Source of the DNA: Paradesertivirga superstes
GTDB lineage: Bacteria > Bacteroidota > Bacteroidia > Sphingobacteriales > Sphingobacteriaceae
DNA length: 64,000 nt
NCBI RefSeq assembly: GCF_037622515.1
Contig: NZ_JBBJCN010000005.1
Coordinates: 62,001 to 126,000, forward strand
Direction: 5' to 3'
The notes under the pieces are model-generated. The model was not told the DNA's origin and searched no databases. It saw nothing but the letters and a program-made list of their open reading frames with translations. Below, one piece after another: positions 23,458-33,057 of the stretch. Positions within the stretch are counted from its first letter, which is position 1. Every line of letters begins with the position of its first letter. A program made the position numbers and the translations under genes.

Positions 23458-23955
23458 ATGGAATCATTAAGTAACAGAAAAAAAGTAATCGAGCAAAAGC
23501 CTATGAGCCTTGCGGAGAGAATGTATCTCCCGGCAATAATCAGAGGACTGGCCATTACTTTCCGCCATATGTTCCTAAAGAAGGAAACAATCTTTTATCC
23601 TGAGCAGGAAAGACCTATGTCTGAAAACTGGCGCGGTTTGCATTCACTAAAAAGAGATGAAGCGGGCAAGGAACGTTGCACCGCTTGTGGCTTATGCGCA
23701 CTGGCTTGTCCGGCCGAAGCGATCACCATGATTGCTGCTGAACGAAAAAAAGGAGAAGAGCATTTATACAGGGAAGAGAAGTATGCCGCAGTGTATGAAG
23801 TAAATATGCTTCGCTGTATCTTCTGCGGACTGTGTGAAGAGGCCTGCCCTAAAGAAGCAATTTACCTTGACGGACCATTTCTCAAAGCGGATTATCTGAG
23901 AAAAGATTTTATTTTCGGTAAAGATAAACTGGTTGAGGCTCCGTTCAAATCGTAA
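23458..23955 (+). CDS. nuoI: NADH-quinone oxidoreductase subunit I
   Basis: 165 residues. Ferredoxin-like subunit with two [4Fe-4S] clusters (N6a/N6b) that link NuoG to NuoB. Both full motifs are visible: CTACGLCALACP (about 73-84) and CIFCGLCEEACP (about 121-132). N-terminal amphipathic segment PAIIRGLAITFRHMF anchors it at the membrane. Upstream is the nuoH-nuoI intergenic element. Confidence 0.96.
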   Translation: MESLSNRKKVIEQKPMSLAERMYLPAIIRGLAITFRHMFLKKETIFYPEQERPMSENWRGLHSLKRDEAGKERCTACGLCALACPAEAITMIAAERKKGEEHLYREEKYAAVYEVNMLRCIFCGLCEEACPKEAIYLDGPFLKADYLRKDFIFGKDKLVEAPFKS

Positions 23956-23962
23956 AAAATTA

Positions 23963-23970
23963 TACCTTTG
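23963..23970 (+). promoter_or_regulatory. Possible internal -7 box upstream of nuoJ
   Basis: TACCTTTG, exact TAnnTTTG match, in the nuoI-nuoJ gap and 54 nt before the nuoJ ATG. The TTG of this box is also what opens the longest nuoJ reading frame, an argument against that longer start. Confidence 0.35.
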
Positions 23971-24024
23971 CCCATCTTTTCCGCATATAAGGAGAAGCAG
24001 GGCAAAGAAACAAACATACAATTA

Positions 24025-24522
24025 ATGAATTTATTCTATTTAATTGCTTTTTTATCCATCTTCTTTTCGTTACTGGTTATCTTTTCAAAGAATCCGGTGT
24101 ACAGTGTACTGTATTTAATAGTTACTTTTTTCACCTTTACTATCCATTATATTTTACTGAATGCGCAGTTTTTAGCAATCGTAAACTTTATTGTTTATAT
24201 GGGTGCCATAATGGTTCTTTTCCTCTTCGTTCTGATGCTCCTTAATCTCAACGAAGATTCTGAGCCAATGAAATCAAACCTGATAAAAATTGCGGGTGTG
24301 GTTGCAGGCATGTGCTTACTGGTAACCCTTGTTGGTTCAGTTAAGGCTCTAGGTTCATCTGCTCCTGTGATTCTTAAAAATCCTGAAATCGGCCTGGTAA
24401 AGAACCTTGGAAAGGTACTGTTTAATGAATTCCTTCTTCCTTTTGAAATATCTTCTATTTTATTATTATCAGCAATGGTTGGAGCTGTTTTACTCGCTAA
24501 AAAGGACCCAAAGAAAATATAA
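24025..24522 (+). CDS. nuoJ: NADH-quinone oxidoreductase subunit J
   Basis: 165 residues from ATG 24025 (MNLFYLIAFLSIFFSLLVIF). The longer TTG start at 23968 would add 19 charged residues before the first TM helix and coincides with a promoter box, so it is rejected. Five TM helices; the conserved YMGAIMVLFLFVLMLLNL (about 58-75) contains the pi-bulge region of helix 3 near the quinone end. Next gene starts directly after the stop. Confidence 0.93.
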   Translation: MNLFYLIAFLSIFFSLLVIFSKNPVYSVLYLIVTFFTFTIHYILLNAQFLAIVNFIVYMGAIMVLFLFVLMLLNLNEDSEPMKSNLIKIAGVVAGMCLLVTLVGSVKALGSSAPVILKNPEIGLVKNLGKVLFNEFLLPFEISSILLLSAMVGAVLLAKKDPKKI

Positions 24523-24852
24523 ATGGAATCTATAACAAATTCAATCCAGGGAGTTCCGCTAAATCACTACATCTTATTCTGTTCCATCCTTTTTTGTATC
24601 GGGGTAATGGGCGTATTAATTCGCAGGAATGCCATAGTGATATTTATGTCTGTTGAATTAATGCTTAATTCTGTGAATCTTCTTCTTGCTGCATTTTCGG
24701 CGTACAGAGGTGATGCCTCAGGACAAGTATTCGTGTTTTTTGTAATGGCTCTTGCCGCGGCCGAGGTGGCTGTAGGTTTAGCAATTATTGTTATGATATA
24801 TAGAAATACCAGCTCAACAGATATTAATGTGTTGAACAGGTTAAAGTGGTAA
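24523..24852 (+). CDS. nuoK: NADH-quinone oxidoreductase subunit K
   Basis: 109 residues, three TM helices. MrpC-like antiporter subunit. Seen: the two conserved membrane Glu residues, in MSVELMLNSVNL (about 42-53) and in AAAEVAVGLAI (about 77-87), both needed for proton movement. Directly follows nuoJ. Confidence 0.95.
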   Translation: MESITNSIQGVPLNHYILFCSILFCIGVMGVLIRRNAIVIFMSVELMLNSVNLLLAAFSAYRGDASGQVFVFFVMALAAAEVAVGLAIIVMIYRNTSSTDINVLNRLKW

Positions 24853-24885
24853 TATTTTTTTGAGATTTAAACGTCGAAAACGTTC

Positions 24886-26793
24886 ATGATAAATTTAGTT
24901 TGGCTGGTTCCTTTATTTCCATTAATAGGATTTCTGATCATTGGCCTGGGCCGGAATATTTTACCTAAAACACTCGCAGGAATTATTGGTAGTCTTACAG
25001 TATTCCTTTCATTCGCAACCAGTATTGCGATCTTCTTAGAATTAAAGGGAAGTGCAGCCAAAACCTTTGTGGTTCCTTTATTCGATTGGATACAAGCCGG
25101 AAATCTTCTGGTTCCTTTTTCATTCCAGATTGATCCCTTAAGTTCGTTAATGCTGCTTATTGTAACGGGTATCGGTTTTCTGATCCATGTTTATTCGATA
25201 GGCTATATGCATCACGATACTGGCTTTGGGAAGTTCTTTTCCTATTTAAATCTATTTGTGTTTTTCATGTTGCTGCTGGTATTGGGTTCCAATTATGTGG
25301 TAATGTTTATAGGATGGGAAGGTGTCGGATTATGCTCATACCTGCTGATAGGCTTCTGGTTCACAAATCCATCGTACGCTAGTGCAGCCAAAAAAGCATT
25401 TGTAATGAACCGTATCGGAGACTTAGGGTTTTTAATTGCAGTATTCCTGATTTTCAGCACATTCGGGAGCCTTGAATTTTCAAATGTATTTCCGCAGGTA
25501 GCCACATTAGCGCCGAATAACAGCATGCTCACGTTGATTACGCTGCTACTATTTGTAGGTGCGATTGGTAAATCGGCTCAGATTCCTTTATTTACCTGGT
25601 TGCCTGATGCAATGGCCGGACCAACCCCTGTTTCGGCATTAATACATGCCGCTACGATGGTTACAGCAGGTATTTACATGATTGCACGCTCAAATATTTT
25701 ATTTACCTTATCGCCATTTACACTTATGGTTATTGCAGTGATCGGTATTGCTACAGCAATTCTGGCCGCAACAATAGCTATTACCCAAACCGATATTAAA
25801 AAAGTTCTTGCGTATTCTACAGTTTCGCAATTGGGTTATATGTTTTTGGGATTAGGGGTTGGTGCTTACACCGGTGCTTTCTTCCACGTGCTTACACATG
25901 CATTCTTTAAAGCATTATTATTTCTTGGTGCCGGATCGGTTATACATGCCATGAGCAACGAGCAGGATATGAGATTTATGGGAGGATTAAAAAAGAAGCT
26001 TCCTATTACCTTCATCACTATGCTTGTTGGTACCATCGCGATAGCTGGTATTCCGCCATTCTCAGGTTTCTTTTCCAAAGATGAAATACTGGCCCATGCT
26101 TACGAACATAATAAAGTTTTATGGGTACTTGGTGTGATTGGAGCTTTGTTCACCTCATTCTATATGTTCAGAATGTTGTTCCTCACTTTTAACAACAAGT
26201 TCCGGGGTACGCATGAGCAGGAACATCATTTACATGAATCTCCGCTCTCGATGACTGTGCCACTGATTGTATTGGCTGTTCTTTCTGCTCTGGGTGGATT
26301 TTTAGGTGTCCCTGAAGTACTCGGAGGCCATCACTGGCTGGCTGATTTTCTGAGCCCGGTATTTTATCAGTCGAGCGTAAGAACCGGCGGGTTGAAACTC
26401 GATCATTCAACTGAATATCTTTTAATGGGTATTTCCGTTGCCGGAGCCTTAATTGCTGCATTGATCGCTTTTGTTAAATATGCAAAGAACAATCATGTGC
26501 CACTTGCAGATACTGCGGAAAGGGGTTTACTGGCAAACTTATCATACAACAAATATTATATCGACGAGATTTATTATGCCATTATTACTAAACCTTTAAA
26601 TGCTTTGTCAGGCTTCTTCTTTAAAGTAATAGATAAGGGGGCGATAGACGGCTTTGTTAACGGATTAGGTAAGGGAACTACCGAAGTCAGCAAAGGTATG
26701 CGCCTTTTACAGTCGGGCAATATTGGTTTTTATATTTTTATGATGGTGGCTGGCATTGTTGGCCTGCTTCTTTACGGGTTCTATAATATATAA
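24886..26793 (+). CDS. nuoL: NADH-quinone oxidoreductase subunit L
   Basis: 635 residues, distal antiporter-like subunit with about 15 TM helices and the C-terminal lateral helix region. Seen: IGWEGVGLCSYLLIGFW (about 143-159) with the key Glu, IGKSAQIPLFTWLPDAMAGPTPVSALIHAATMVTAGIYM (about 226-264) and HALFLGAGSVIHAM-type TM8 (here HAFFKALLFLGAGSVIHAM). Proton pumping at the tip of the membrane arm. Confidence 0.95.
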   Translation: MINLVWLVPLFPLIGFLIIGLGRNILPKTLAGIIGSLTVFLSFATSIAIFLELKGSAAKTFVVPLFDWIQAGNLLVPFSFQIDPLSSLMLLIVTGIGFLIHVYSIGYMHHDTGFGKFFSYLNLFVFFMLLLVLGSNYVVMFIGWEGVGLCSYLLIGFWFTNPSYASAAKKAFVMNRIGDLGFLIAVFLIFSTFGSLEFSNVFPQVATLAPNNSMLTLITLLLFVGAIGKSAQIPLFTWLPDAMAGPTPVSALIHAATMVTAGIYMIARSNILFTLSPFTLMVIAVIGIATAILAATIAITQTDIKKVLAYSTVSQLGYMFLGLGVGAYTGAFFHVLTHAFFKALLFLGAGSVIHAMSNEQDMRFMGGLKKKLPITFITMLVGTIAIAGIPPFSGFFSKDEILAHAYEHNKVLWVLGVIGALFTSFYMFRMLFLTFNNKFRGTHEQEHHLHESPLSMTVPLIVLAVLSALGGFLGVPEVLGGHHWLADFLSPVFYQSSVRTGGLKLDHSTEYLLMGISVAGALIAALIAFVKYAKNNHVPLADTAERGLLANLSYNKYYIDEIYYAIITKPLNALSGFFFKVIDKGAIDGFVNGLGKGTTEVSKGMRLLQSGNIGFYIFMMVAGIVGLLLYGFYNI

Positions 26794-26815
26794 TAAAAGG
26801 GATAAGAACATATAG

Positions 26816-28297
26816 ATGGAAATTTTACTGCTTATATTTTTACCCATACTCGGTGCAGTGCTTACATCCCTGCTTGGTAAATCACAACAGGCAAGAACGC
26901 TGGCATTAATATGGTCATTGCTGTCATTAGGCTTAACAGTTTATCTTCTTATTGCTTTTAACCAACACTCCTCCAGATTTCAGTTTGCTGTTGATTACCC
27001 ATGGTTAAGCACTTACGGCATTCGCTTTAGAGCGGGTATCGATGGAATCAGCATGATGATGGTCTTGCTGACAAATGGCTTAATCCCACTTATTATTCTC
27101 TCCAGCTTTAAACATCATTATAAAAATAGCGGTGCTTTTTACGGGCTGATTCTCTTTATGCAAAGTGGTTTATTACTGGTTTTTACTGCTCTGGATGCAT
27201 TCTTGTTTTACATAGGCTGGGAAGCTGCTTTGATCCCGATATACTTTATCTGTGCCATATGGGGAGGAGAGAATCGTATTAAGGTTAATCTTAAGTTTTT
27301 CATCTATACCATTGGCGGTAGTTTAATAATGCTTTTAGGCATTATTTTTATGTACCTGAACACTCCTTATAAAAGCTTCAGTATCGATGCATTTTATAAT
27401 CTGAATCTCGATGCCCATACGCAAGGATGGGTATTTTGGGCATTCTTTCTTGCTTTCGCAATTAAAATGCCTGTTTTTCCTTTTCATACCTGGCAGCCTG
27501 ATACGTATACCGAAGCTCCTACTACTGGGACTATGCTGTTATCGGGGATCATGCTTAAGATGGGTATTTACGGAGTTATTCGCTGGTTAATTCCGGTTGC
27601 GCCTTTGGGGTTTGTGGAGTGGGGACAAACCGCTTTAATATTATCTATAATTGGTATCGTTTATGCTTCTTTAATTGCCTTCACACAGAAAGATGCCAAG
27701 CGTTTGGTGGCTTATTCCTCTATTGCCCACGTGGGTTTAATATCCGCAGGAATATTTGCGTGGAACCCTCAGGGAGTTCAGGGAGCTATGATCCAAATGA
27801 TCAGCCACGGTATCAATGTTTTCGGATTGTTCTTTGTGCTGGATATCATCATCAGGAGATTAAATACACGGGAAATAAGCAGCATGGGAGGCATTGCCAA
27901 AGTGGCGCCCCAGTTCGCTATCGCTTTCCTGATTATTTTACTGGGTACAGTAGCCCTTCCGCTTACCAATGGGTTTATCGGGGAATTTTTACTCCTGTTA
28001 GGAGTTTATAAATACAATATCTGGGCAGCAGCAATATCCGGTCTTACAATAATTTTCGGTGCTGTATATATGCTCAGAATGTACCAGCGAATTATGCTTG
28101 GCGGAACAAACGACAATACTATTAATTTCGCAGAAATTGATGGCACCGAAAAAGTTGTTTTGTTTATAGTTTGTGCTCTGGTAATTTTTATTGGTGTTTA
28201 CCCTCAGCCATTATTAGACATTTCCGATGCTTCTGTGAAAACATTGATTGAGTTTGTTAATAATCGCATCGCAGGAATAAATCCATATATACATTAG
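26816..28297 (+). CDS. nuoM: NADH-quinone oxidoreductase subunit M
   Basis: 493 residues, about 14 TM helices; middle antiporter-like subunit. Seen: GWEAALIPIYFICAIWGG (about 139-156) with the channel Glu, AFAIKMPVFPFHTWQPDTYTEAPTTGTMLLSGIMLKMGIYG with the Lys of TM7, and YSSIAHVGLISAGI. A 130-residue ORF in another frame inside it (27619-28011) is a shadow. Confidence 0.95.
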   Translation: MEILLLIFLPILGAVLTSLLGKSQQARTLALIWSLLSLGLTVYLLIAFNQHSSRFQFAVDYPWLSTYGIRFRAGIDGISMMMVLLTNGLIPLIILSSFKHHYKNSGAFYGLILFMQSGLLLVFTALDAFLFYIGWEAALIPIYFICAIWGGENRIKVNLKFFIYTIGGSLIMLLGIIFMYLNTPYKSFSIDAFYNLNLDAHTQGWVFWAFFLAFAIKMPVFPFHTWQPDTYTEAPTTGTMLLSGIMLKMGIYGVIRWLIPVAPLGFVEWGQTALILSIIGIVYASLIAFTQKDAKRLVAYSSIAHVGLISAGIFAWNPQGVQGAMIQMISHGINVFGLFFVLDIIIRRLNTREISSMGGIAKVAPQFAIAFLIILLGTVALPLTNGFIGEFLLLLGVYKYNIWAAAISGLTIIFGAVYMLRMYQRIMLGGTNDNTINFAEIDGTEKVVLFIVCALVIFIGVYPQPLLDISDASVKTLIEFVNNRIAGINPYIH

Positions 28298-28311
28298 ACA
28301 GTGACGAAAAC

Positions 28312-29697
28312 ATGGATGTAATAATAACGATATCTCTTTTAGCCATACTGGTTTTATACCTTGGACTGTTCAAAGCAGGTAAGGCTCTTTTACCTGTTTC
28401 AATCGTGGGATTGGTTGTGTCACTCGGACTAACCGTTAACCACTGGGATTGGGCCAACAATGTGCGTACAATTTTTAATGGTATGCTGTTGTTTAATAAC
28501 TTTGCCGTTGCTTTTTCAGCAATTGCTATTGCCTCAACTATATTAATTTTACTCCTTTCTAAGGATTATTTTGAGCGTATCAGCAGTAATGTGGCGGAGT
28601 ATTATACCATCATTCTTTTTTCGCTTGTTGGAATCATTATCATCGTTTCTTACCACAATTTATCCATGCTGTTTATTGGTATAGAGATTATGTCGGTGAG
28701 TTTATATATCCTTACCGGGATAAAAAAGCGTGATTTCGCTTCGAATGAGGCAGCTTTGAAATACTTTCTCATGGGTGCCTTTTCAACAGGATTTCTGTTG
28801 TTCGGTATTACCCTGTTATACGGGGCCTCAGGGTCGTTTGATTTATCAGAAATCAGACAATATGTAGCTTCCTCGAATTCAGAGATATCCCCGATATTTT
28901 ATGCCGGTATACTTCTCACTATAGTTGGCTTGTGTTTTAAAGCCGGGGCGGCTCCTTTTCATTTCTGGACTCCTGATGTGTATGAAGGCGCTCCTACGCT
29001 TATCACGGCATTTATGAGCACTGTTGTAAAAACAGCGGTTTTTGCGGCTTTTCTAAGACTGTTCTATATGTGTATGGCTCCATTACAGGATTTCTGGACA
29101 CCGGTTTTAGTTGTACTGGCTTCTTTATCATTGCTGATAGGAAATGTTACAGCTGTGTATCAGCAGCATTTTAAAAGGATGCTGGCATTTTCAAGTATCT
29201 CTCATGTTGGTTATATGTTGTTTGCTTTAATAGCAATCAATAGTTCATCCGATAATGCAGTTTTTGTATATGCGGCAGCTTATACCATAGCTTCCATAAT
29301 TGCATTCGCAGCCTTAATGGTGGTTCAGCGTCAGGTGGGTAACGATAGTTTCGACAGCTTTAATGGTCTTGCGAAAAAGAATCCTTTATTGGCGATTACC
29401 CTGACTGTGGCGATGCTTTCACTAGCAGGTATCCCTCTCACTGCCGGCTTTATCGGTAAGTTTATGATGTTCACCGGTGTATTGTCTAAGTATCATACAT
29501 ATCTGGTTGTCTTCGCCGTGCTTAATGCAATAGTTGGTATATTCTATTATCTGCGTGTGGTTGTTGCCATGTATTTTAAGGACGCCGAACGCAACGAATT
29601 ACTGGTTCCTGCCTACTTTAAAGTTGTCTTAATTATATCTACCCTTGCTACCTTAATTTTAGGGATTTATCCTGGTTTTATTTCCGATCTGATCTGA
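28312..29697 (+). CDS. nuoN: NADH-quinone oxidoreductase subunit N
   Basis: 461 residues, about 13-14 TM helices; third antiporter-like subunit. Seen: IGIEIMSVSLYILTGIKKRD (about 123-142), CFKAGAAPFHFWTPDVYEGAPTLITAFMSTVVKTAVFAA (about 211-249) and FSSISHVGYMLFAL. Last gene of the nuo operon; a symmetrical AT-rich hairpin overlaps its stop codon. Confidence 0.95.
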   Translation: MDVIITISLLAILVLYLGLFKAGKALLPVSIVGLVVSLGLTVNHWDWANNVRTIFNGMLLFNNFAVAFSAIAIASTILILLLSKDYFERISSNVAEYYTIILFSLVGIIIIVSYHNLSMLFIGIEIMSVSLYILTGIKKRDFASNEAALKYFLMGAFSTGFLLFGITLLYGASGSFDLSEIRQYVASSNSEISPIFYAGILLTIVGLCFKAGAAPFHFWTPDVYEGAPTLITAFMSTVVKTAVFAAFLRLFYMCMAPLQDFWTPVLVVLASLSLLIGNVTAVYQQHFKRMLAFSSISHVGYMLFALIAINSSSDNAVFVYAAAYTIASIIAFAALMVVQRQVGNDSFDSFNGLAKKNPLLAITLTVAMLSLAGIPLTAGFIGKFMMFTGVLSKYHTYLVVFAVLNAIVGIFYYLRVVVAMYFKDAERNELLVPAYFKVVLIISTLATLILGIYPGFISDLI

Positions 29698-29729
29698 TTA
29701 TTAAAAAATTAAAATTTATTTTAATAATC
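29696..29729 (+). terminator. AT-rich hairpin at the end of the nuo operon
   Basis: GATTATTAAAA (29696-29706) and TTTTAATAATC (29719-29729) form a perfect 11-bp stem that begins within the nuoN stop codon. No T-run follows outside the stem, so this could be a weak terminator or a 3'-end stabiliser. Confidence 0.45.
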
Positions 29730-29751
29730 GTAGATTTACGGGTATTCAAAT

Positions 29752-30378
29752 ATGTACGAAATCTGGGATTCAATCCAACATCTTATGCATCCGGAGACTT
29801 TACTGAGGGAAGGCGGATTTTATCTCCTTCTTTTCGTGGTATTTGCAGAAACCGGACTTTTTTTTGGATTCTTCCTTCCAGGCGATTATTTGTTATTCCT
29901 GGCAGGGATGTTTGTAGCAACAAATAAGCTTGATGTCAGCATTTATTTATTGATAGCAGGTTTGATTGCTGCAGCTATTTCAGGAAATTTTGTGGGTTAC
30001 TGGTTCGGGATGAAAACGGGTCCTGCTTTGTACAAACGTAAAGATTCGTTTTTTTTTAAACAGAAATATCTGGCAGCGGCAGAGGCCTATTATAATAAAC
30101 AGGGCGCCTTTGCCTTAATTATGGGTAGATTTATTCCGATAGTAAGAACGTTTGCCCCTATCATCGCTGGTATGATCGGCCTTGATCATAAGAAGTTTGC
30201 CTTCTATAACGTATCCGGAGCTTTACTCTGGATATCATCCTTAACACTCCTTGGATATTTCCTGGGGATTAAATTTGCAGATGAGGTTAATGAATACTTA
30301 TTCTATATTATAATGGGTTTCATCGCAGTTACAGCGATTCCTTTAATATGGACATACTTAAAAAGAAAATTACCCTAA
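29752..30378 (+). CDS. DedA-family membrane protein
   Basis: 208 residues with about five hydrophobic segments. The DedA signature is present: ETGLFFGFFLPGDYLLFLAG (about 31-52), the re-entrant hairpin with an acidic residue and the LPGD turn, and GRFIPIVRTFAPIIAGMIGLDHKKF (about 124-148) with the conserved Arg residues. The family is linked to membrane-lipid (undecaprenyl-phosphate or phosphatidylethanolamine-class) translocation and proton-motive-force homeostasis. Possible promoter box TAGATTTA at 29731-29738. Next gene, ppa, is 43 bp on. Confidence 0.9.
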   Translation: MYEIWDSIQHLMHPETLLREGGFYLLLFVVFAETGLFFGFFLPGDYLLFLAGMFVATNKLDVSIYLLIAGLIAAAISGNFVGYWFGMKTGPALYKRKDSFFFKQKYLAAAEAYYNKQGAFALIMGRFIPIVRTFAPIIAGMIGLDHKKFAFYNVSGALLWISSLTLLGYFLGIKFADEVNEYLFYIIMGFIAVTAIPLIWTYLKRKLP

Positions 30379-30421
30379 ACAAAATATCAATAGTTTAGTT
30401 GAACGAAAATATAGATTACAT

Positions 30422-30967
30422 ATGAGTAAAGACCACCCCTGGCATTGCGTTTCACCCGGTGAAGATATTCCAAACCTAGTTAATGCCATTATCGAGATCC
30501 CTAAAGGCTCAAAAGCAAAATATGAGATAGATAAAGAGTCGGGACTTTTACGGCTCGACAGAATTCTGTTTTCATCTGTAATGTATCCTGCGAATTACGG
30601 ATTTATTCCTCAAACATATTGCGATGATCATGATCCATTGGATATTTTAGTTCTGTGTTCGGCAGATGTGTATCCTATGTCAATTATCGAAGCAAAGGTA
30701 ATCGGAGTAATGCATATGGTGGATAATGGCGAACAGGACGATAAGATAATCGCAGTAGCTAAAAACGATATGTCTGTTAATTATATCGACGATTTAACCG
30801 AGCTCCCTCCGCATGCGATGAAAGAAATTGTACGTTTTTTCCAAGATTATAAAGCTCTGGAGCATAAAAACGTATCCATTGAGGATCTTCTGGGTAAGGA
30901 GTATGCCTATAAAGTGATCGAAGAAAGCCTGGAGCTTTATAAGAGCACATTTGTAAACCTTATTTAA
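30422..30967 (+). CDS. ppa: Inorganic pyrophosphatase (family I)
   Basis: 181 residues. Hydrolyses pyrophosphate to phosphate with Mg2+, pulling biosynthetic reactions forward. Seen: the family signature D-x-D-P-x-D as DHDPLDILVL (about 69-78), PANYGFIPQTYCDD just before it, and EIPKGSKAKYEIDKESG at the N-terminus with the active-site Lys/Glu. The CNNM/CBS gene follows after 4 bp. Confidence 0.95.
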   Translation: MSKDHPWHCVSPGEDIPNLVNAIIEIPKGSKAKYEIDKESGLLRLDRILFSSVMYPANYGFIPQTYCDDHDPLDILVLCSADVYPMSIIEAKVIGVMHMVDNGEQDDKIIAVAKNDMSVNYIDDLTELPPHAMKEIVRFFQDYKALEHKNVSIEDLLGKEYAYKVIEESLELYKSTFVNLI

Positions 30968-30971
30968 AAGA

Positions 30972-32297
30972 ATGGGCCTCCAGATATTTTGGACTTTCTT
31001 CCTGGTTTTCCTGAACGGATTTTTCGTAGCAGCAGAATTCGCTATTGTAAAGGTCCGAGCATCCCAGATCGAAATTAAAGCGAAATCGGGAAGCCGTGTT
31101 GCTAAAATTGCCAAACACATTACACAGCGTTTAGACGGGTATCTTGCCGCTACACAACTGGGTATTACTTTAGCCTCTTTAGGCTTAGGTTGGGTTGGTG
31201 AATCGGTAATGGAACATATTATTACCAATGTGCTTACTTTTTTCCATGCCGAACCAGCGTTTATCGATTCGATGGCCAATACAGCATCTCCGATAATCGC
31301 ATTCTCGGTAATTACCATTATGCATATTGTATTTGGAGAACTGGCGCCTAAATCTATTGCAATACAGCAGCCTATAGGAGTTACTATGGCTATTGCTTTT
31401 CCTCTTCATATCTTTTACCTTGTTTTCAGACCTTTCATTATATTGCTTAATGGCTTTGCCAATGCTCTTCTAAAAATATTTGGTATCAATGCTATCGGCT
31501 CTCATGAATCAGCGCATACGTCCGAAGAGCTGCAATATCTGCTTGAACAGGGGAAAGAAAGCGGCGCCCTGAATTTAAATGAGCATGAGCTTATAAAAAA
31601 TGTGTTCGATTTTAATGAGCGGGTGGTGAAGCATATCATGGTACCCCGTACTAAAATATCGGGAATCGAACAAAACACACCGGTAGATGAGCTGATTGAT
31701 ACCCTGGTAAAAGAGGGCTATTCGCGTATGCCCATATACGAGGAAACTATTGACAAAATTATTGGTGTGATCCATGCCAAAGATATCCTTCCGCTATTGG
31801 CGCAAAAAAAGGAGCTTATTTTAAAGGATATCATCCGGAAACCTTATCTGATCCCAGAAACTAAGAAAATCAATGATCTTCTGGCTGAGTTTCAGCTTCG
31901 CAGAATTCAGATTGCAATTGTTTTGGATGAATTTGGCGGCACTGCCGGTATGGTTACATTAGAAGATATTGTTGAAGAGCTTGTAGGGGAGATTCAGGAT
32001 GAGTATGATGAAGAAAAGCCGATTGTCGATAAAGTTTCTGACGGCGAATTTATAGTAAATGCCTCCGCTACAATTTATGATGTAAACGAATATCTTCCCC
32101 ACGATTTGCCTGAAGATGAAGATTATGATACGGTTGGTGGTCTGGTGGGTGCCTTATTCGGCAAAATTCCCGAAGTTGGCGAAAGCAAAGAGTTTTACGG
32201 TTACAATGTAACGGTATTAAAGAAATCTGAACAAAACGTTGAATCAGTAAAGATGGAACTGGTCATTAATCCTGAGGATGTTGTTGATATACATTAA
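30972..32297 (+). CDS. CNNM/CorC-like membrane protein with CBS pair (hemolysin-family label)
   Basis: 441 residues. Domain order: DUF21/CNNM transmembrane domain (about 1-190, four hydrophobic segments; VFLNGFFVAAEFAIVKVR near the start), two CBS domains (about 205-330; IMVPRTKISGI, GYSRMPIYEETIDKIIGVIHAKD, VLDEFGGTAGMVTLEDIVEELVGEI) and a C-terminal CorC_HlyC domain (about 345-435). Family members transport or control efflux of Mg2+ or other divalent cations; the old hemolysin name is misleading. Co-directional with ppa, a Mg2+-dependent enzyme, in the same transcription unit. Confidence 0.92.
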   Translation: MGLQIFWTFFLVFLNGFFVAAEFAIVKVRASQIEIKAKSGSRVAKIAKHITQRLDGYLAATQLGITLASLGLGWVGESVMEHIITNVLTFFHAEPAFIDSMANTASPIIAFSVITIMHIVFGELAPKSIAIQQPIGVTMAIAFPLHIFYLVFRPFIILLNGFANALLKIFGINAIGSHESAHTSEELQYLLEQGKESGALNLNEHELIKNVFDFNERVVKHIMVPRTKISGIEQNTPVDELIDTLVKEGYSRMPIYEETIDKIIGVIHAKDILPLLAQKKELILKDIIRKPYLIPETKKINDLLAEFQLRRIQIAIVLDEFGGTAGMVTLEDIVEELVGEIQDEYDEEKPIVDKVSDGEFIVNASATIYDVNEYLPHDLPEDEDYDTVGGLVGALFGKIPEVGESKEFYGYNVTVLKKSEQNVESVKMELVINPEDVVDIH

Positions 32298-32310
32298 ATA
32301 AAGGTGAACT

Positions 32311-33009
32311 ATGCACCTGTTTTATACACCAGATATTTCCGGGGACAGTTATGAGCTTAATGAAGAAGAAAGCCGGCACTGTTCCAAGGTGCTTCGACTT
32401 GAGCAAGGCGACAAGGTAAACCTTATCGACGGGAGAGGAGGCTTTTATTTAGCTGAAATTGTTAACTCTCATCCTAAGCATACCAGTTTAAAAATCCTGG
32501 AGCATCATCAGGAATATTCCAGACGTAACCATTATCTTCATATCGCGGTAGCGCCAACAAAGAACATAGATCGTTTTGAGTGGTTTCTTGAAAAAGCTAC
32601 CGAGATCGGGATTGATGAAATCACCCCAATTATTTGCGATCGCTCTGAAAGAAAGGAAGTAAAAACCGAACGTCTGAATAAGATCATAACCTCGGCCGTA
32701 AAGCAATCGCTCAAAGCTTATCATCCCAGGCTTAACGAACCGTGCCGGTTCAAAGATTTTATAAGCAAACCCGCAGCAGAAAAATTCATTGCTCATTGCA
32801 TAGACAGTGAGAAAAGTTCTTTAAGTGACAGGATAACGCTTCATGGCAATTACACTATTTTAATTGGTCCGGAAGGAGATTTTTCTACCTCCGAGGTAGA
32901 AAATGCTATTGATTCAGGATATATTCCAGTAACTTTAGGAAACAGCCGCCTAAGAACAGAAACCGCCGCTCTTCAGGCCTGTTTTGAAATAAACTTTTTG
33001 AACCGCTAA
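32311..33009 (+). CDS. rsmE: 16S rRNA (uracil1498-N3)-methyltransferase
   Basis: 232 residues. SPOUT-class methyltransferase modifying m3U1498 in helix 44 of 16S rRNA with AdoMet. Seen: N-terminal PUA-like part (HCSKVLRLEQGDKVNLIDGRGG), KNIDRFEWFLEKATEIGIDEITPI (about 87-110), and the SPOUT knot ILIGPEGDFSTSEVENA (about 184-200) plus VTLGNSRLRTETAA (about 209-222). 13 bp after the CNNM gene. Confidence 0.95.
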   Translation: MHLFYTPDISGDSYELNEEESRHCSKVLRLEQGDKVNLIDGRGGFYLAEIVNSHPKHTSLKILEHHQEYSRRNHYLHIAVAPTKNIDRFEWFLEKATEIGIDEITPIICDRSERKEVKTERLNKIITSAVKQSLKAYHPRLNEPCRFKDFISKPAAEKFIAHCIDSEKSSLSDRITLHGNYTILIGPEGDFSTSEVENAIDSGYIPVTLGNSRLRTETAALQACFEINFLNR

Positions 33010-33057
33010 AGCCTCATTAAGAGCTTTTGCAGGTAACCAATAAAATAAATGTAATCT

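Noticed and set aside
23968..24024. TTG start adding 19 residues to NuoJ
   Set aside because: The TTG is part of a promoter-like TACCTTTG box and the extension is charged, unlike NuoJ N-termini.
27619..28011. 130-aa ORF inside nuoM
   Set aside because: Different frame of a well-conserved nuoM sequence; composition unlike a real protein.
33010..33057. Possible terminator after rsmE
   Set aside because: No stable stem with a T-run is visible; the DUF4159 gene probably belongs to the same transcript.
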